A program made the position numbers and the translations under genes. Shown here piece after piece: positions 46,959-57,760 of a stretch of DNA of 64,000 nt. This DNA comes from Artocarpus heterophyllus (lineage: Eukaryota; Streptophyta; Magnoliopsida; Rosales; Moraceae): positions 3,178,212 to 3,242,211 of the forward strand of contig CM046339.1 of assembly GCA_025403435.1 (NCBI GenBank), in the 5' to 3' direction. Each line of letters begins with the position of its first letter. Positions within the stretch are counted from its first letter, which is position 1. The notes below the pieces were generated by a model. That model did no database searches. It was not told the origin of the DNA and saw nothing but the letters and a program-made list of their open reading frames with translations.

Positions 46959-47106
46959 GGGTGTCTGGGAAGTGAGTTAAAATTGAGCATTAGAACTGAA
47001 AGTATTGTCGTATGTAAAATCTTTATATTGTAGCATATTGTTGCTTTATGCTGTAATATATGAAAGCTTTACACTATTTCAGTTAAAACTGAGTTTGTTA
47101 AACACC
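46959..47106. repeat. small inverted-repeat element (MITE-like), GGTGTTTRG family
   Basis: It starts GGGTGTCTGGGAAGTGAG and ends GAGTTTGTTAAACACC, which are imperfect inverted ends. The core contains TGTAATATATGAAAGCTTTACA, a string shared in varied form with elements at 56607, 56913, 57599, 60708 and 60835. Confidence 0.45.
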
Positions 47107-47622
47107 ACATATATCTTTGTATTGGCATTTTCGTGTTCAAATAATATCACATGCATATCTCATAGTTTAAAAGGGGGATATTTATCTTTCTATACTCTCT
47201 GTTTTAGATTAATTCAAAACTATATATTCGGTTTTTAATCTCATCGAATGTATACCTTTAAATTAGATTTAATACATAAATCTATACCTTACCTTAGTCA
47301 ATAGATAATTTTGACTTTTAAAATGATCAAATTATCTTTAAGTAAAAAATTAAAACTTTCAAAAAATAAGAAAAAAACAAAATAAAAACACACTAAAAAC
47401 CTCTTTTTGAAGGTATTTTTTACATTTTTGAAGGCAAAAACCTTAGTATAAAGTTTTTTTTTTTAAGTTTTTAAAGTTATCTTCTTTTTTTTTAACTTGA
47501 AAATCTTTTTTTTGTTTAATTTGAAGGTATTTTGGGTAATTTTTTATGTCAAAATTGAAGATTGGTTGCACAAAGGTATAAATTTTTGCATTAAATCTAA
47601 TCTAAAGATATAAATTCGATAG
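47107..47622. other. AT-rich intergenic DNA
   Basis: Several T and A tracts (47410-47520). No gene. It ends at the GATCA flank (47623-47627) of copy 3. Confidence 0.5.
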
Positions 47623-47627
47623 GATCA

Positions 47628-49599
47628 TGTGACACCCGTTATTCTCCTAACGGGTATTGAGGTAATTAAATTAATTTTTAATGTATAAAAAAAATTGCTT
47701 CATTTAAATTTATTTTATAATATTTATTTTTATCTATTTTTAAATTTTCTAAAATTCTCCTATATTTATTTAGTATGATTACTAAAAAGCCTTAGAACTT
47801 CTAATAAATCTCAAAAATGTCATATTGGCATTATGTGTGTTAAAGTCTTTAGATGAGACATAAGGATATCTTTTCCAACTACTCTTGACCCTCATTTTCT
47901 TTATTTCCTCCGTGACATGCTTCAACATGTCTCCTCTATAATTGTTTCCATCACTTCTCTTCAAAGACTTCATCTTTTCTTCCTTTCTCTTCCACGGTTC
48001 CCACACTCTTCTTCTTATTTCTTTGCTGAAGCAAAATACTTAGAGAACTTCTTTAAGGCAGCCATAAAAATCTGCCACCATCACCTCCATTTGAGCAAGA
48101 ATTTCAGTCATACCGAAGTAAAGGAACCTGTTTTGAAGCCATTTTAAGCTTCCAACTAACCATAATCTGAGGTTAGAATCTTATGAACAAATTTAGTCTT
48201 TCATTTATAAATTTTCTTTTATACTAAAGGATTATTCAAATTTGCGTTCTTAAACCTAAGTATATGTTTGTTGCTATTTTGGAGCATATGTATGAAGTCT
48301 AAGTGTATATGCCCTAGACAGAAAATTTATATTGTTAAACTTTGTAATACCTCTATGGGCAGTGGTTATTTCTTGAAATTCTAAGATTAAATTAAAATGA
48401 ATTTTATGAATGTAGTTGTATGTTGTGCTTTAGTTTTAATTGTCCTTATGCACGCCTTAGGATCAAGGGAGTATGGAGCTAACGTTAACTGATTCCAGGA
48501 TTAAAAGATTGTTGATAAGCTTGAAAGGTAGGGATTCTATTACTCATCTTTTGTGAGGTTTTTATAGAATTAAAATTGATTGTTTTGCCGCAATATATAT
48601 ATATCTATGTTGAACTGATATTATATGATTATCACATATGAAACTATGACATGGACTCGTCTTGTATTGTACGGCGAGGAACATAATGAATTGACACATG
48701 TTATAAATTGAGAAGCATGGTTAGGAAAACTGACTCTATTAATAATGATTTAATATAGAGAAATGGTGAGACATGAAGAGGGCGGCGGTTACGTCCTTGG
48801 GCATGAATACCCTAAAAGGTAAAATAGGGGGAAGGCGATGACGCTTCCTTGGGTTGAAAGTCCCAGAACACACTGTACAGGAATTGATTTGGTGAGGACT
48901 CGGGGCTTGATGTCCCCTCACCGGAACACCCTTGGAATGTTTATAGGGTGATCAAGTGCGCCCATTTGGGTTTCGATGAGTTGAGTGATACTCAATTTAA
49001 CATGGATACCTAGGAACAATGATGATTGGTAATATTTGTATAAATGTGTAATTATGACACTTGGTAATGATTAACTACGGTATCCATAAGATGTGATCAT
49101 AATAAACCTCATAATCTGGAATATGATGTAACTTATTAACCATGCAGGTTTTAATGTGGTAATGATAAAAACCTAAAGGTGAGTAATGGTTTTCTCTACT
49201 GAGCATAGTGTTGCTCATTCCCTTATGTTTATATCTTTTTAGGACTCACTAAGTGTGAGGTGGCTACGAGAAATATAGTTGAGGACGTGATGTAGCTATA
49301 TTACATTGGGACTGCTTCAATCGTTGAGAATGTTCTTCATGATAATGTAAGCATCAATTGTTACTTCTGTGACTGTATTATAATGTGTTGAGGGTTAAAA
49401 TGATGATGACAACAGTTTATATTATTAAATTTAAGGTGCTACATTAAAACTGTGGTTTATTTGTCGTTTATATTTTTATTTTTGAGTTGAGAGTTTTCAT
49501 TTAAGTCCCGGGCAAATCTTATTTTTAAGGTTTTACTTTTATTATTTATTTTTATTTTATCTCATTAAAAACTGTTAACCCCCACATAGGGGCGTTACA
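47628..49599 (+). repeat. 5' LTR of copy 3
   Basis: TGTGACACCCG...GGGGCGTTACA, 1972 bp. It shares copy-specific variants with its 3' partner, for example AGGGCGGCGG and GGTGAGTAATGGTTTTC. Confidence 0.95.
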
Positions 49600-49606
49600 G
49601 AATTTT

Positions 49607-49619
49607 TGGTATCAGAGCC
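49607..49619 (+). other. primer-binding site, copy 3
   Basis: TGGTATCAGAGCC, followed by the same short stem-forming CCTAGGTT...AACCTAGG as in copy 1. Confidence 0.85.
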
Positions 49620-51089
49620 TAGGTTCGGTTAACCTAGGGAGTGTAGCACCACTTTAAAAAAATATATTTTTGAGATGGTTTTGAAGCTGAATTTTCAGTG
49701 TCATCATCAAAATGAACCTTCACATTGATTTATACAGTTTAGAAGGATGTAACATGGAAAGGCCATAGAATGAAAATATTAATAGTTATATGAGTACAAT
49801 AATTATATAGAAGGAAAGTATTAATAGTTATGAGGGAATGATAATTATATGGAATGAGTTTAGAAGTAGATTGCTTATGAGAGATTCGTATAATATTTGG
49901 ATCTATAAGCATATCTAATTCGTATAAACGATGAGAAATTCGTATAGATAAGAGGATTTAAAAGCCTTTTGTCTCGTGAAAAACAATGAGAAATATAAGG
50001 CTTGATTTATTGATTTTAAAGTTTGGCATAGATATGCCAAATTTTTCGTAATTGATTCAAACCTAAGTAATGATTATGTGTGGATTCGATGGAGCACATA
50101 AGTGTCAATGTCTTTTCTTAAAAGTTCTATTTATTTGAGGAATATGATATAAGTTGGGAATCATGGTATTGAATCATGAGAGAGATAAATGTTAGACTTT
50201 TGGTCTGTTGAGACTGTGTAAAGTCTAGAATGCATGAATCTCAAAATTGGAATATTTTGTTACGTACATTGTATTTAAGTGTATCAGTGAATCTTTTGGT
50301 TACCTAAGGTTTTGTTATATGAGGAAATTATATATTGTATGAGTAGAATTGTGGGGATTGTAGATGTTCTTAAGTAGTAACATCTAGTGTCTTTGTTCAT
50401 TGATATGGTCTACGTTGAAAGACGTAAATCGTATTGATTTCAAGGTTAGTCACATTCTAAACCCTTGGTAGTAATGATGATGAATCCATTGATAGATGTT
50501 AAGTATTATGAATAACATATGGGTGTATGTATTGTTCAATAAAGTTTTGATTAAAATAAAATCATTTGAGTTGCTGGAAGATTGTGTTGTTATGAAATGA
50601 TTTTAAATATCATTCAGGAAGATCCTTGTTGTCGTTAAATTAGATTTGTTGTTTATAGTTAACTTTATCTATAGTGGGCTTTGAATTGGGTTTAAGATTC
50701 ATACGAATTGGTTTTCAATTTTATGTTTGTTATTTAACTTGTTCTAAATGTGTTAAGGCCCGAAACAACTTGACCATTTTCAACTTAGAACATTTGGGCC
50801 TAGTTCAAATCTTAAATCAGTTTGATTCACACTGTCTCTCCCACGTGGTCTCTATACGTGTCATATACAGTGGTTTAATCATTGTTTATATATACGTTTA
50901 CTGTGCATAGGAGCTTATTTCTCCGAGTTCACTTTTTTCTCTCTTAATTTGTTATTTTTTCTCTAAATCGCAAATCCTCTTCTTTTTCATTAAAAATTCT
51001 TCTTTTCCTCTAAAAGAAGAAGGAATTCTAGGATTCTGCAATTTACTATCTTAATTTTTCCTTTCTATTTACTCTTCTTTCATCTCATC
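49620..51089 (+). other. leader of copy 3 with promoter-like segment
   Basis: Closely similar to the copy 1 leader. It has a G-box CCACGTGG around 50841-50848 and a TTTATATATA box near 50885-50894, about 195 bp upstream of ORF1, then the CT-rich leader. The frame at 50674-50910 overlaps this segment and is not conserved as a protein. Confidence 0.45.
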
Positions 51090-51611
51090 ATGGACCCAAA
51101 GTACCAACACCTGAGAAAGTATTTCCCATCACTCTCCCAAAAGATTCTCAGAAAGAAATACAAGGCTAGAATTACTCGGTTGTGGATTCTTATGCGTTTT
51201 GGTATCCCTTGTGATGTGAGAATGTTAATAGAGGGGAAAATCCGTCCGAGTGACTTTAGTCAAGATGTCGGTTTACCAGGAACAGGTACCAGTCGTAGTG
51301 CAATGAAAAGAAGAGCTCGTGCCATCGTGGTCGCTTGTAACAAATGTGGAAGACAAAATTGTAACGGTAAATGTACTTCACCTGGTTATATGTCTACGAA
51401 TAGAGAGGATAAAATAAGATTTTGTAGGAATGGACTTTCAAAGGAGAACTTGGATAGCATCCATCCTCCTCTCCACGGTCACCCTAGTGGATATGTTCAA
51501 GGAGCTATTTTTAAACTCTGGCCTAAATTTTATACAGAAAGACAACGCCTCAGGAATATGGTATTTCTAGATCCTGTTTGTCAAGCCATAAGAAAACTGG
51601 ATAGGGAATAA
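51090..51611 (+). CDS. ORF1 of copy 3: basic Cys4-finger protein resembling carlavirus NABP
   Basis: An intact 173-aa frame with the same start context (ATCATGG) as copy 1. It differs in protein only at residue 172 (Arg for Gly). The N-terminal basic segment, KRRARAI (73-79), the finger C83/C86/C91/C95 and the C-terminal HPPLHGHPSG region are unchanged. Predicted to bind nucleic acid, by the reasoning given for copy 1. No signal peptide or membrane segment, so a cytosolic or nuclear product is likely. Confidence 0.6.
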   Translation: MDPKYQHLRKYFPSLSQKILRKKYKARITRLWILMRFGIPCDVRMLIEGKIRPSDFSQDVGLPGTGTSRSAMKRRARAIVVACNKCGRQNCNGKCTSPGYMSTNREDKIRFCRNGLSKENLDSIHPPLHGHPSGYVQGAIFKLWPKFYTERQRLRNMVFLDPVCQAIRKLDRE

Positions 51612-52256
51612 GTCATCACTCTATAAAGGTTATTTAGTCTTTACTTATTTGAAGCAGTTTTAGCTGATGTTCAACAGTTTGTGTTTTTCTTTTACTCAGA
51701 ATATTTGCTTTTGTGTTTGAAATAATTGTGATTATTAGATTGATACAGTAAGTGTTAATATCTTATTTAATTTATGATTTTCTTAAATATATATATATAA
51801 TAAAATATATTATCTTATCAAACACGTTACATACGGTACAATAATATGTTTGAATTTTGAAAAGCTTATCCGGATATTTCAAGATTTGTGTCTCAAATTT
51901 CAAAAGTTCTACAGTATTTGTCGTTTATATTAAATTTCTAGACTTGGTGTATATTTGTCAAAAAGTCTACAGTTGTGTCATGAGGGTCTTTTGTCGAATT
52001 GTTCTCAATTGTCAAAAGTTATACAATTAGAGTCTAATCTTTTTCAAAAAGTGAATCAGATTTTCTGTAAACTATCAATCACCTTATCTTACTTTCTTAT
52101 CCGCACAAGATTTTGTTTAAATCTTTGGATTACCTTTTCATTACCTACTCGTCTATCTCTTTAGCCCTTTTTGTATATTTCTCATCTTTAAAATCTCATG
52201 TAGAACCCGAAGTCTAAGTGGAGCAGACATTAAGCAACCACTTCTATAAACCAAAT
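51612..52256 (+). other. spacer between ORF1 and the LOG-like ORF, copy 3
   Basis: As in copy 1: a (TA)n run and AATAAAATAT near 51787-51806, and a pyrimidine-rich end before the LOG-like start. No supported gene. Confidence 0.4.
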
Positions 52257-52907
52257 ATGTCTACCTCCCAGTCCACGAAGAAAATAAAGAATGTCTGTGT
52301 CTTTTGTGGTTCCAGCCTTGGAAAAGATAAAGCTTATTTAGAAGGTGCAAATCACTTAGGGCAAGTCCTAGCACGCAAGAAGATTAACATAATCTATGGG
52401 GGTGGTAGTATAAAAATGATGGTAAATATGGCACTAGCAGCTAGGTCTAGCGACGCTACTGATGTAAGAATTTGGCCTCATATTCCAGTTGAAGGAAACC
52501 TTTGTAAGGAAGCCATAGGTAAGGGAGAAGGAGTCAGGAGTATCCCTAAAAATTTTAAAGACATAATCTATAATTCTGATGCTTTTATAGCATTACCTGG
52601 TGGTCTAGGTACTCTTGAGGAAATATTTATAGTTGCTTGTGGGCAATTGTTGGGCTTTTATTCCAAACCTTTGGGACTGCTGAACGTAAAGGGTTTTTAT
52701 GACGGTCTTTTGAAATTTTTAGATTACGCTGTGGAAGAAAACATCACTACAGAATCGGAGAGACAAATCTTTGTCACTGCTTCAACAGCTGAGGAATTGA
52801 TAGATAAAATGCAAATCATACATCCAGAATCCGACACTGCAACATCCAAGCTTGAATGGGAAAGGGAAAGCCGGGAGCGGCCAATTGATTTGAATCTCCA
52901 TCTGTAA
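52257..52907 (+). CDS. ORF2 of copy 3: LOG-family protein
   Basis: An intact 216-aa frame from the first ATG. It differs from copy 1 by Gly for Ala at residue 30 or 31 (YLEGANH) and Arg for His at residue 40. Rossmann-type start KNVCVFCGSS, YGGGS and PGGLGTLEE are present, while the catalytic-Arg segment again reads IPKNFKDII. Shared by all three copies, this change predates the local insertions. Confidence 0.85.
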   Translation: MSTSQSTKKIKNVCVFCGSSLGKDKAYLEGANHLGQVLARKKINIIYGGGSIKMMVNMALAARSSDATDVRIWPHIPVEGNLCKEAIGKGEGVRSIPKNFKDIIYNSDAFIALPGGLGTLEEIFIVACGQLLGFYSKPLGLLNVKGFYDGLLKFLDYAVEENITTESERQIFVTASTAEELIDKMQIIHPESDTATSKLEWERESRERPIDLNLHL

Positions 52908-53862
52908 TCTTTTTGTTTTATCTTTGGCATGTAGGCATGTGTGTCCGTATTTCGTGTGTTACGAATAACCGTTTGCCTTGTATTCTGTGTTTCTTGTGGT
53001 ACGTCGTTGTTCAATCTTTTAGATTCATTGAGCCTAATGCCGGGATGGCTGGATACGGAGTACTTGATGCTCTCGAAACGCATCCTTCTTAAGGTCCGAT
53101 CTTTTGTTTATCGATGTTTTTGTATCCTCTAAGCATGCATGATATGGATAGCTGGTATACGGAGTGCCTTGTACTCTCGAAACGTATCCGTATTATGTTT
53201 GTAATGTGTAATATTCTGTTAATATTATGTGGAAGTACCAGAGTCAGTTATGGGGATATTCCATATGAAATATGAGTATATTATTTGGGTTGAATGTTTG
53301 TTTCATGAGGATAGCTGTTTAATGAAAAATATGTCGGGTATGTTTGCAACTCTGAGATTCCGTTTAATATCTCTATGAATAAGTTTAATGTATAGTTTTG
53401 AATAAAAGTGTTTGTGATATATGTTTTATGATTATGTTCTAGTTTATTAGTTGAGGTATGAAATCAAATATATTTGATTTTTCCTTACTCAAAAAGGAAA
53501 AGGAACCTAAAGATGAAGTATATAAAATTTCTCTGGCAATCTCCTTAAATGTGATTGTAAATCACAGTCCATGGACAATGAAGGACTGGAATCATGGTAT
53601 GGTCAATATGTATGCCTGATCAGATTCTTAGACTATTATACGGTGTTACAAGTTGAAACTTGTCAGAAATACTCTTATTGAGGGATTTAGGAGTAAGATT
53701 TATTATGCAAGTAAATAAGTGGAAATACGATAACTTAAATTTGGAGGACAAACAACATTAACGGTTTAGACTCAGAATTGGAATCATAGTGGAATCATAA
53801 TTTTTACTAGTATTGCTAGAATTGAAATTTCGAGGACGAAATTTCTTTAAGGGGGGTAGAGC
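52908..53862 (+). other. 3' internal region of copy 3 with polypurine tract
   Basis: Contains the same ~103-bp imperfect duplication around 53048-53190, the GAAATTTCG/CGAAATTTC hairpin at about 53824-53845 and AAGGGGGG just before the LTR. Confidence 0.7.
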
Positions 53863-55834
53863 TGTGACACCCGTTATTCTCCTAACGGGTATTGAGGTAA
53901 TTAAATTAATTTTTAATGTATAAAAAAAATTGCTTCATTTAAATTTATTTTATAATATTTATTTTTATCTATTTTTAAATTTTCTAAAATTCTCCTATAT
54001 TTATTTAGTATGATTACTAAAAAGCCTTAGAACTTCTAATAAATCTCAAAAATGTCATATTGGCATTATGTGTGTTAAAGTCTTTAGATGAGACATAAGG
54101 ATATCTTTTCCAACTACTCTTGACCCTCATTTTCTTTATTTCCTCCGTGACATGCTTCAACATGTCTCCTCTATAATTGTTTCCATCACTTCTCTTCAAA
54201 GACTTCATCTTTTCTTCCTTTCTCTTCCACGGTTCCCACACTCTTCTTCTTATTTCTTTGCTGAAGCAAAATACTTAGAGAACTTCTTTAAGGCAGCCAT
54301 AAAAATCTGCCACCATCACCTCCATTTGAGCAAGAATTTCAGTCATACCGAAGTAAAGGAACCTGTTTTGAAGCCATTTTAAGCTTCCAACTAACCATAA
54401 TCTGAGGTTAGAATCTTATGAACAAATTTAGTCTTTCATTTATAAATTTTCTTTTATACTAAAGGATTATTCAAATTTGCGTTCTTAAACCTAAGTATAT
54501 GTTTGTTGCTATTTTGGAGCATATGTATGAAGTCTAAGTGTATATGCCCTAGACAGAAAATTTATATTGTTAAACTTTGTAATACCTCTATGGGCAGTGG
54601 TTATTTCTTGAAATTCTAAGATTAAATTAAAATGAATTTTATGAATGTAGTTGTATGTTGTGCTTTAGTTTTAATTGTCCTTATGCACGCCTTAGGATCA
54701 AGGGAGTATGGAGCTAACGTTAACTGATTCCAGGATTAAAAGATTGTTGATAAGCTTGAAAGGTAGGGATTCTATTACTCATCTTTTGTGAGGTTTTTAT
54801 AGAATTAAAATTGATTGTTTTGCCGCAATATATATATATCTATGTTGAACTGATATTATATGATTATCACATATGAAACTATGACATGGACTCGTCTTGT
54901 ATTGTACGGCGAGGAACATAATGAATTGACACATGTTATAAATTGAGAAGCATGGTTAGGAAAACTGACTCTATTAATAATGATTTAATATAGAGAAATG
55001 GTGAGACATGAAGAGGGCGGCGGTTACGTCCTTGGGCATGAATACCCTAAAAGGTAAAATAGGGGGAAGGCGATGACGCTTCCTTGGGTTGAAAGTCCCA
55101 GAACACACTGTACAGGAATTGATTTGGTGAGGACTCGGGGCTTGATGTCCCCTCACCGGAACACCCTTGGAATGTTTATAGGGTGATCAAGTGCGCCCAT
55201 TTGGGTTTCGATGAGTTGAGTGATACTCAATTTAACATGGATACCTAGGAACAATGATGATTGGTAATATTTGTATAAATGTGTAATTATGACACTTGGT
55301 AATGATTAACTACGGTATCCATAAGATGTGATCATAATAAACCTCATAATCTGGAATATGATGTAACTTATTAACCATGCAGGTTTTAATGTGGTAATGA
55401 TAAAAACCTAAAGGTGAGTAATGGTTTTCTCTACTGAGCATAGTGTTGCTCATTCCCTTATGTTTATATCTTTTTAGGACTCACTAAGTGTGAGGTGGCT
55501 ACGAGAAATATAGTTGAGGACGTGATGTAGCTATATTACATTGGGACTGCTTCAATCGTTGAGAATGTTCTTCATGATAATGTAAGCATCAATTGTTACT
55601 TCTGTGACTGTATTATAATGTGTTGAGGGTTAAAATGATGATGACAACAGTTTATATTATTAAATTTAAGGTGCTACATTAAAACTGTGGTTTATTTGTC
55701 GTTTATATTTTTATTTTTGAGTTGAGAGTTTTCATTTAAGTCCCGGGCAAATCTTATTTTTAAGGTTTTACTTTTATTATTTATTTTTATTTTATCTCAT
55801 TAAAAACTGTTAACCCCCACATAGGGGCGTTACA
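53863..55834 (+). repeat. 3' LTR of copy 3
   Basis: 1972 bp, apparently identical to 47628-49599 where compared (all ORF-sized landmarks are offset by exactly 6235 bp). GATCA follows. Confidence 0.95.
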
Positions 55835-55839
55835 GATCA

Positions 55840-56606
55840 AATATTTAAAATATATTATTTGAATAAACCTAAAATATAAAGTATAAAAACGTAAATAACA
55901 CTTTAAAAAATAACCTCCAGGTATGAGATTCTTTTTAGGACCTAAAATATCTATTTTGACCTTTTATTATTAAAACTCACATCAGCCTTTTAAACAAGAA
56001 AGGAATTAAGGATTTTTTTTTTGTTTCTTAATTTATGTATTAAATTAAAAAATAAAGGAAATTAGACAAAATGGCCTTTTTAATAGCTTCTTTAAAATAA
56101 ATAACCATATTTTTTAACTCAAGTTTATTACTAATAAATTATCATTTGCTTAATTTAAAAAATTATAAACATTTATTGTAAAAGTACTTTCGAAAATGTC
56201 ATTTACCTCTATATCCTATTAAATAATGTAGAGTTTTCATTTAAAAGTGTGACATATAAGTCCCAAGAAAGAGGCCACACACTGAAAGGATTTTTTTCTT
56301 TTTATTTTTATTACAAAAAACTAATTTAGTATTATCCAAATACTGAGATATCAATCATGTAATTAGATAAAACACAAGCCATTAAGATGTAATTATCTCT
56401 ATATTATTATGTATAACGAGAAACAATGCCAACTTTAGCGCGCTAAAAAAAAAAGGACTTAAAGCTCCAAAAAAAAAAAAAAGAGTAACTTGCAAATTAC
56501 TAGCAAGTCTCTTCAGTCTATTTCCTTTTTCGGAGATTATTATAGATGGTTTTTTTTTTAATCTGATTTAAGCGAATGTTTCAAATATTTGTTCAATTAA
56601 TTATAT
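55840..56606. other. AT-rich intergenic DNA
   Basis: No gene seen. Poly(A) tracts at about 56445-56455 and 56469-56483. Confidence 0.5.
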
Positions 56607-56767
56607 GTTGTTTAGTATACCAGTTTGAACTCATTGGTTCGAATTGTCCATAGTGTAAAGTTTTTAACAACTATAGTGCAAAGCAAAACATAATTACAGT
56701 ATAATGCTCTCACATGCTACATTATTTAAACTCATTTTTTTTAGCTCAAACTGGTTTACGAAACACC
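56607..56767. repeat. MITE-like inverted-repeat element
   Basis: Ends GTTGTTTAGTATACCAGTTTG and CAAACTGGTTTACGAAACACC form ~25-bp inverted repeats. TTATA occurs on both flanks. The core has the family's ATGCTCTCACATGCTACA string. Confidence 0.55.
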
Positions 56768-56912
56768 TTATAAAAATGCATTTTTTTTACTGACTTTGGT
56801 ACCTCGTTGATTGATTATTAATAAATTGTTGATTGAGCTTAGTAAATATGAATTTATTACTCATTGGTTTACCCATCTATGTTCAATTTATCAATTTTAA
56901 ATATGTAAATTA

Positions 56913-57069
56913 GGGTGTTTAGTAAATAAGTTTGAATTTAAAAAATGAGTTCAAACATTTAAGAATTTTATACTATAATATATTTTATTTTTCACTATAA
57001 TATGTGAGAGTTTTACATTGTAAACGATTTGAACTCATAAATTAAAACCATTTTATCAAACAGAATGCC
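56913..57069. repeat. MITE-like inverted-repeat element
   Basis: GGGTGTTTAGTAAATAAGTT at the left and CATTTTATCAAACAGAATGCC at the right. The core ATAATATGTGAGAGTTTTACA matches the family. Confidence 0.45.
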
Positions 57070-57598
57070 ATTCTTTATTTGTTTTTTAAACGGACATTTA
57101 TATAATTTAACAGAACTTTTCGCTAAAAGTAATCTTTAAACATAATATTTTTTACATGTCTCTTTTGTTAAGATAGTTTTGTAATAACTAATAGAATACA
57201 AATAAAATAAAAAAAAAAAATTGCCTTATTGGTCATTTCAAAAAAAAAATCGCATCACTGGTAACGTATAATCTTGTTTTCAATTTGGGGTGAAGAGATT
57301 CAAACCTTTTTTTTTTCTTTTAATTGTGACGGGTGTAGATTTTAATTGTTTGACTTCAAAAAACTTCCGCATTCCTTATAGAAGGATCTTTTTTTATCTT
57401 TTTATCCTTATATTCAGTAAAATTTTCCTTTCAACAATAAAAAATGCCATAACAAAAGCATAAATTGCCCATGGAGTTTTATCCTCCATAGATTGTTGTT
57501 CAAATTCATTTTCTGCTTTCGATATATTTAACTTACATGAATGAGGTACAGCATCAAATTGATTCACTATTGATCATGTCTCGAAACATTTATCTAAG

Positions 57599-57760
57599 TG
57601 TTTGTCAAAAGTGGTTTAAATTACTTTTTTTGAGTTATAAACAGTACAAAGCTCTCACATGCTATAGTAACAATAAAAAAATCGTTAAAGTGTAAAGCTC
57701 TTACATATTACAGTAAAAAGCTACAATAAAAACAGTTATAACTAACCTGTCAAACATCCT
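57599..57760. repeat. MITE-like inverted-repeat element
   Basis: GTGTTTGTCAAAAGTGGTTT at the left and AACTAACCTGTCAAACATCC at the right. The core has AAAGCTCTCACATGCTATAG and a second half-copy AAAGCTCTTACATATTACAG. Confidence 0.5.

Larger units (their letters stand above)
47628..55834 (+). mobile_element. LARD-type LTR retrotransposon, copy 3 (complete)
   Basis: 8207 bp, uninterrupted, with a perfect target duplication GATCA (47623-47627 and 55835-55839). Both LTRs are 1972 bp, and I found no difference between them in the stretches I compared. Both cargo ORFs are open. The structure is LTR, primer site, leader, ORF1, ORF2, polypurine tract, LTR, with no gag or pol. This is the best reference copy of the family in the window and looks like a very recent insertion. 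Confidence 0.95.
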
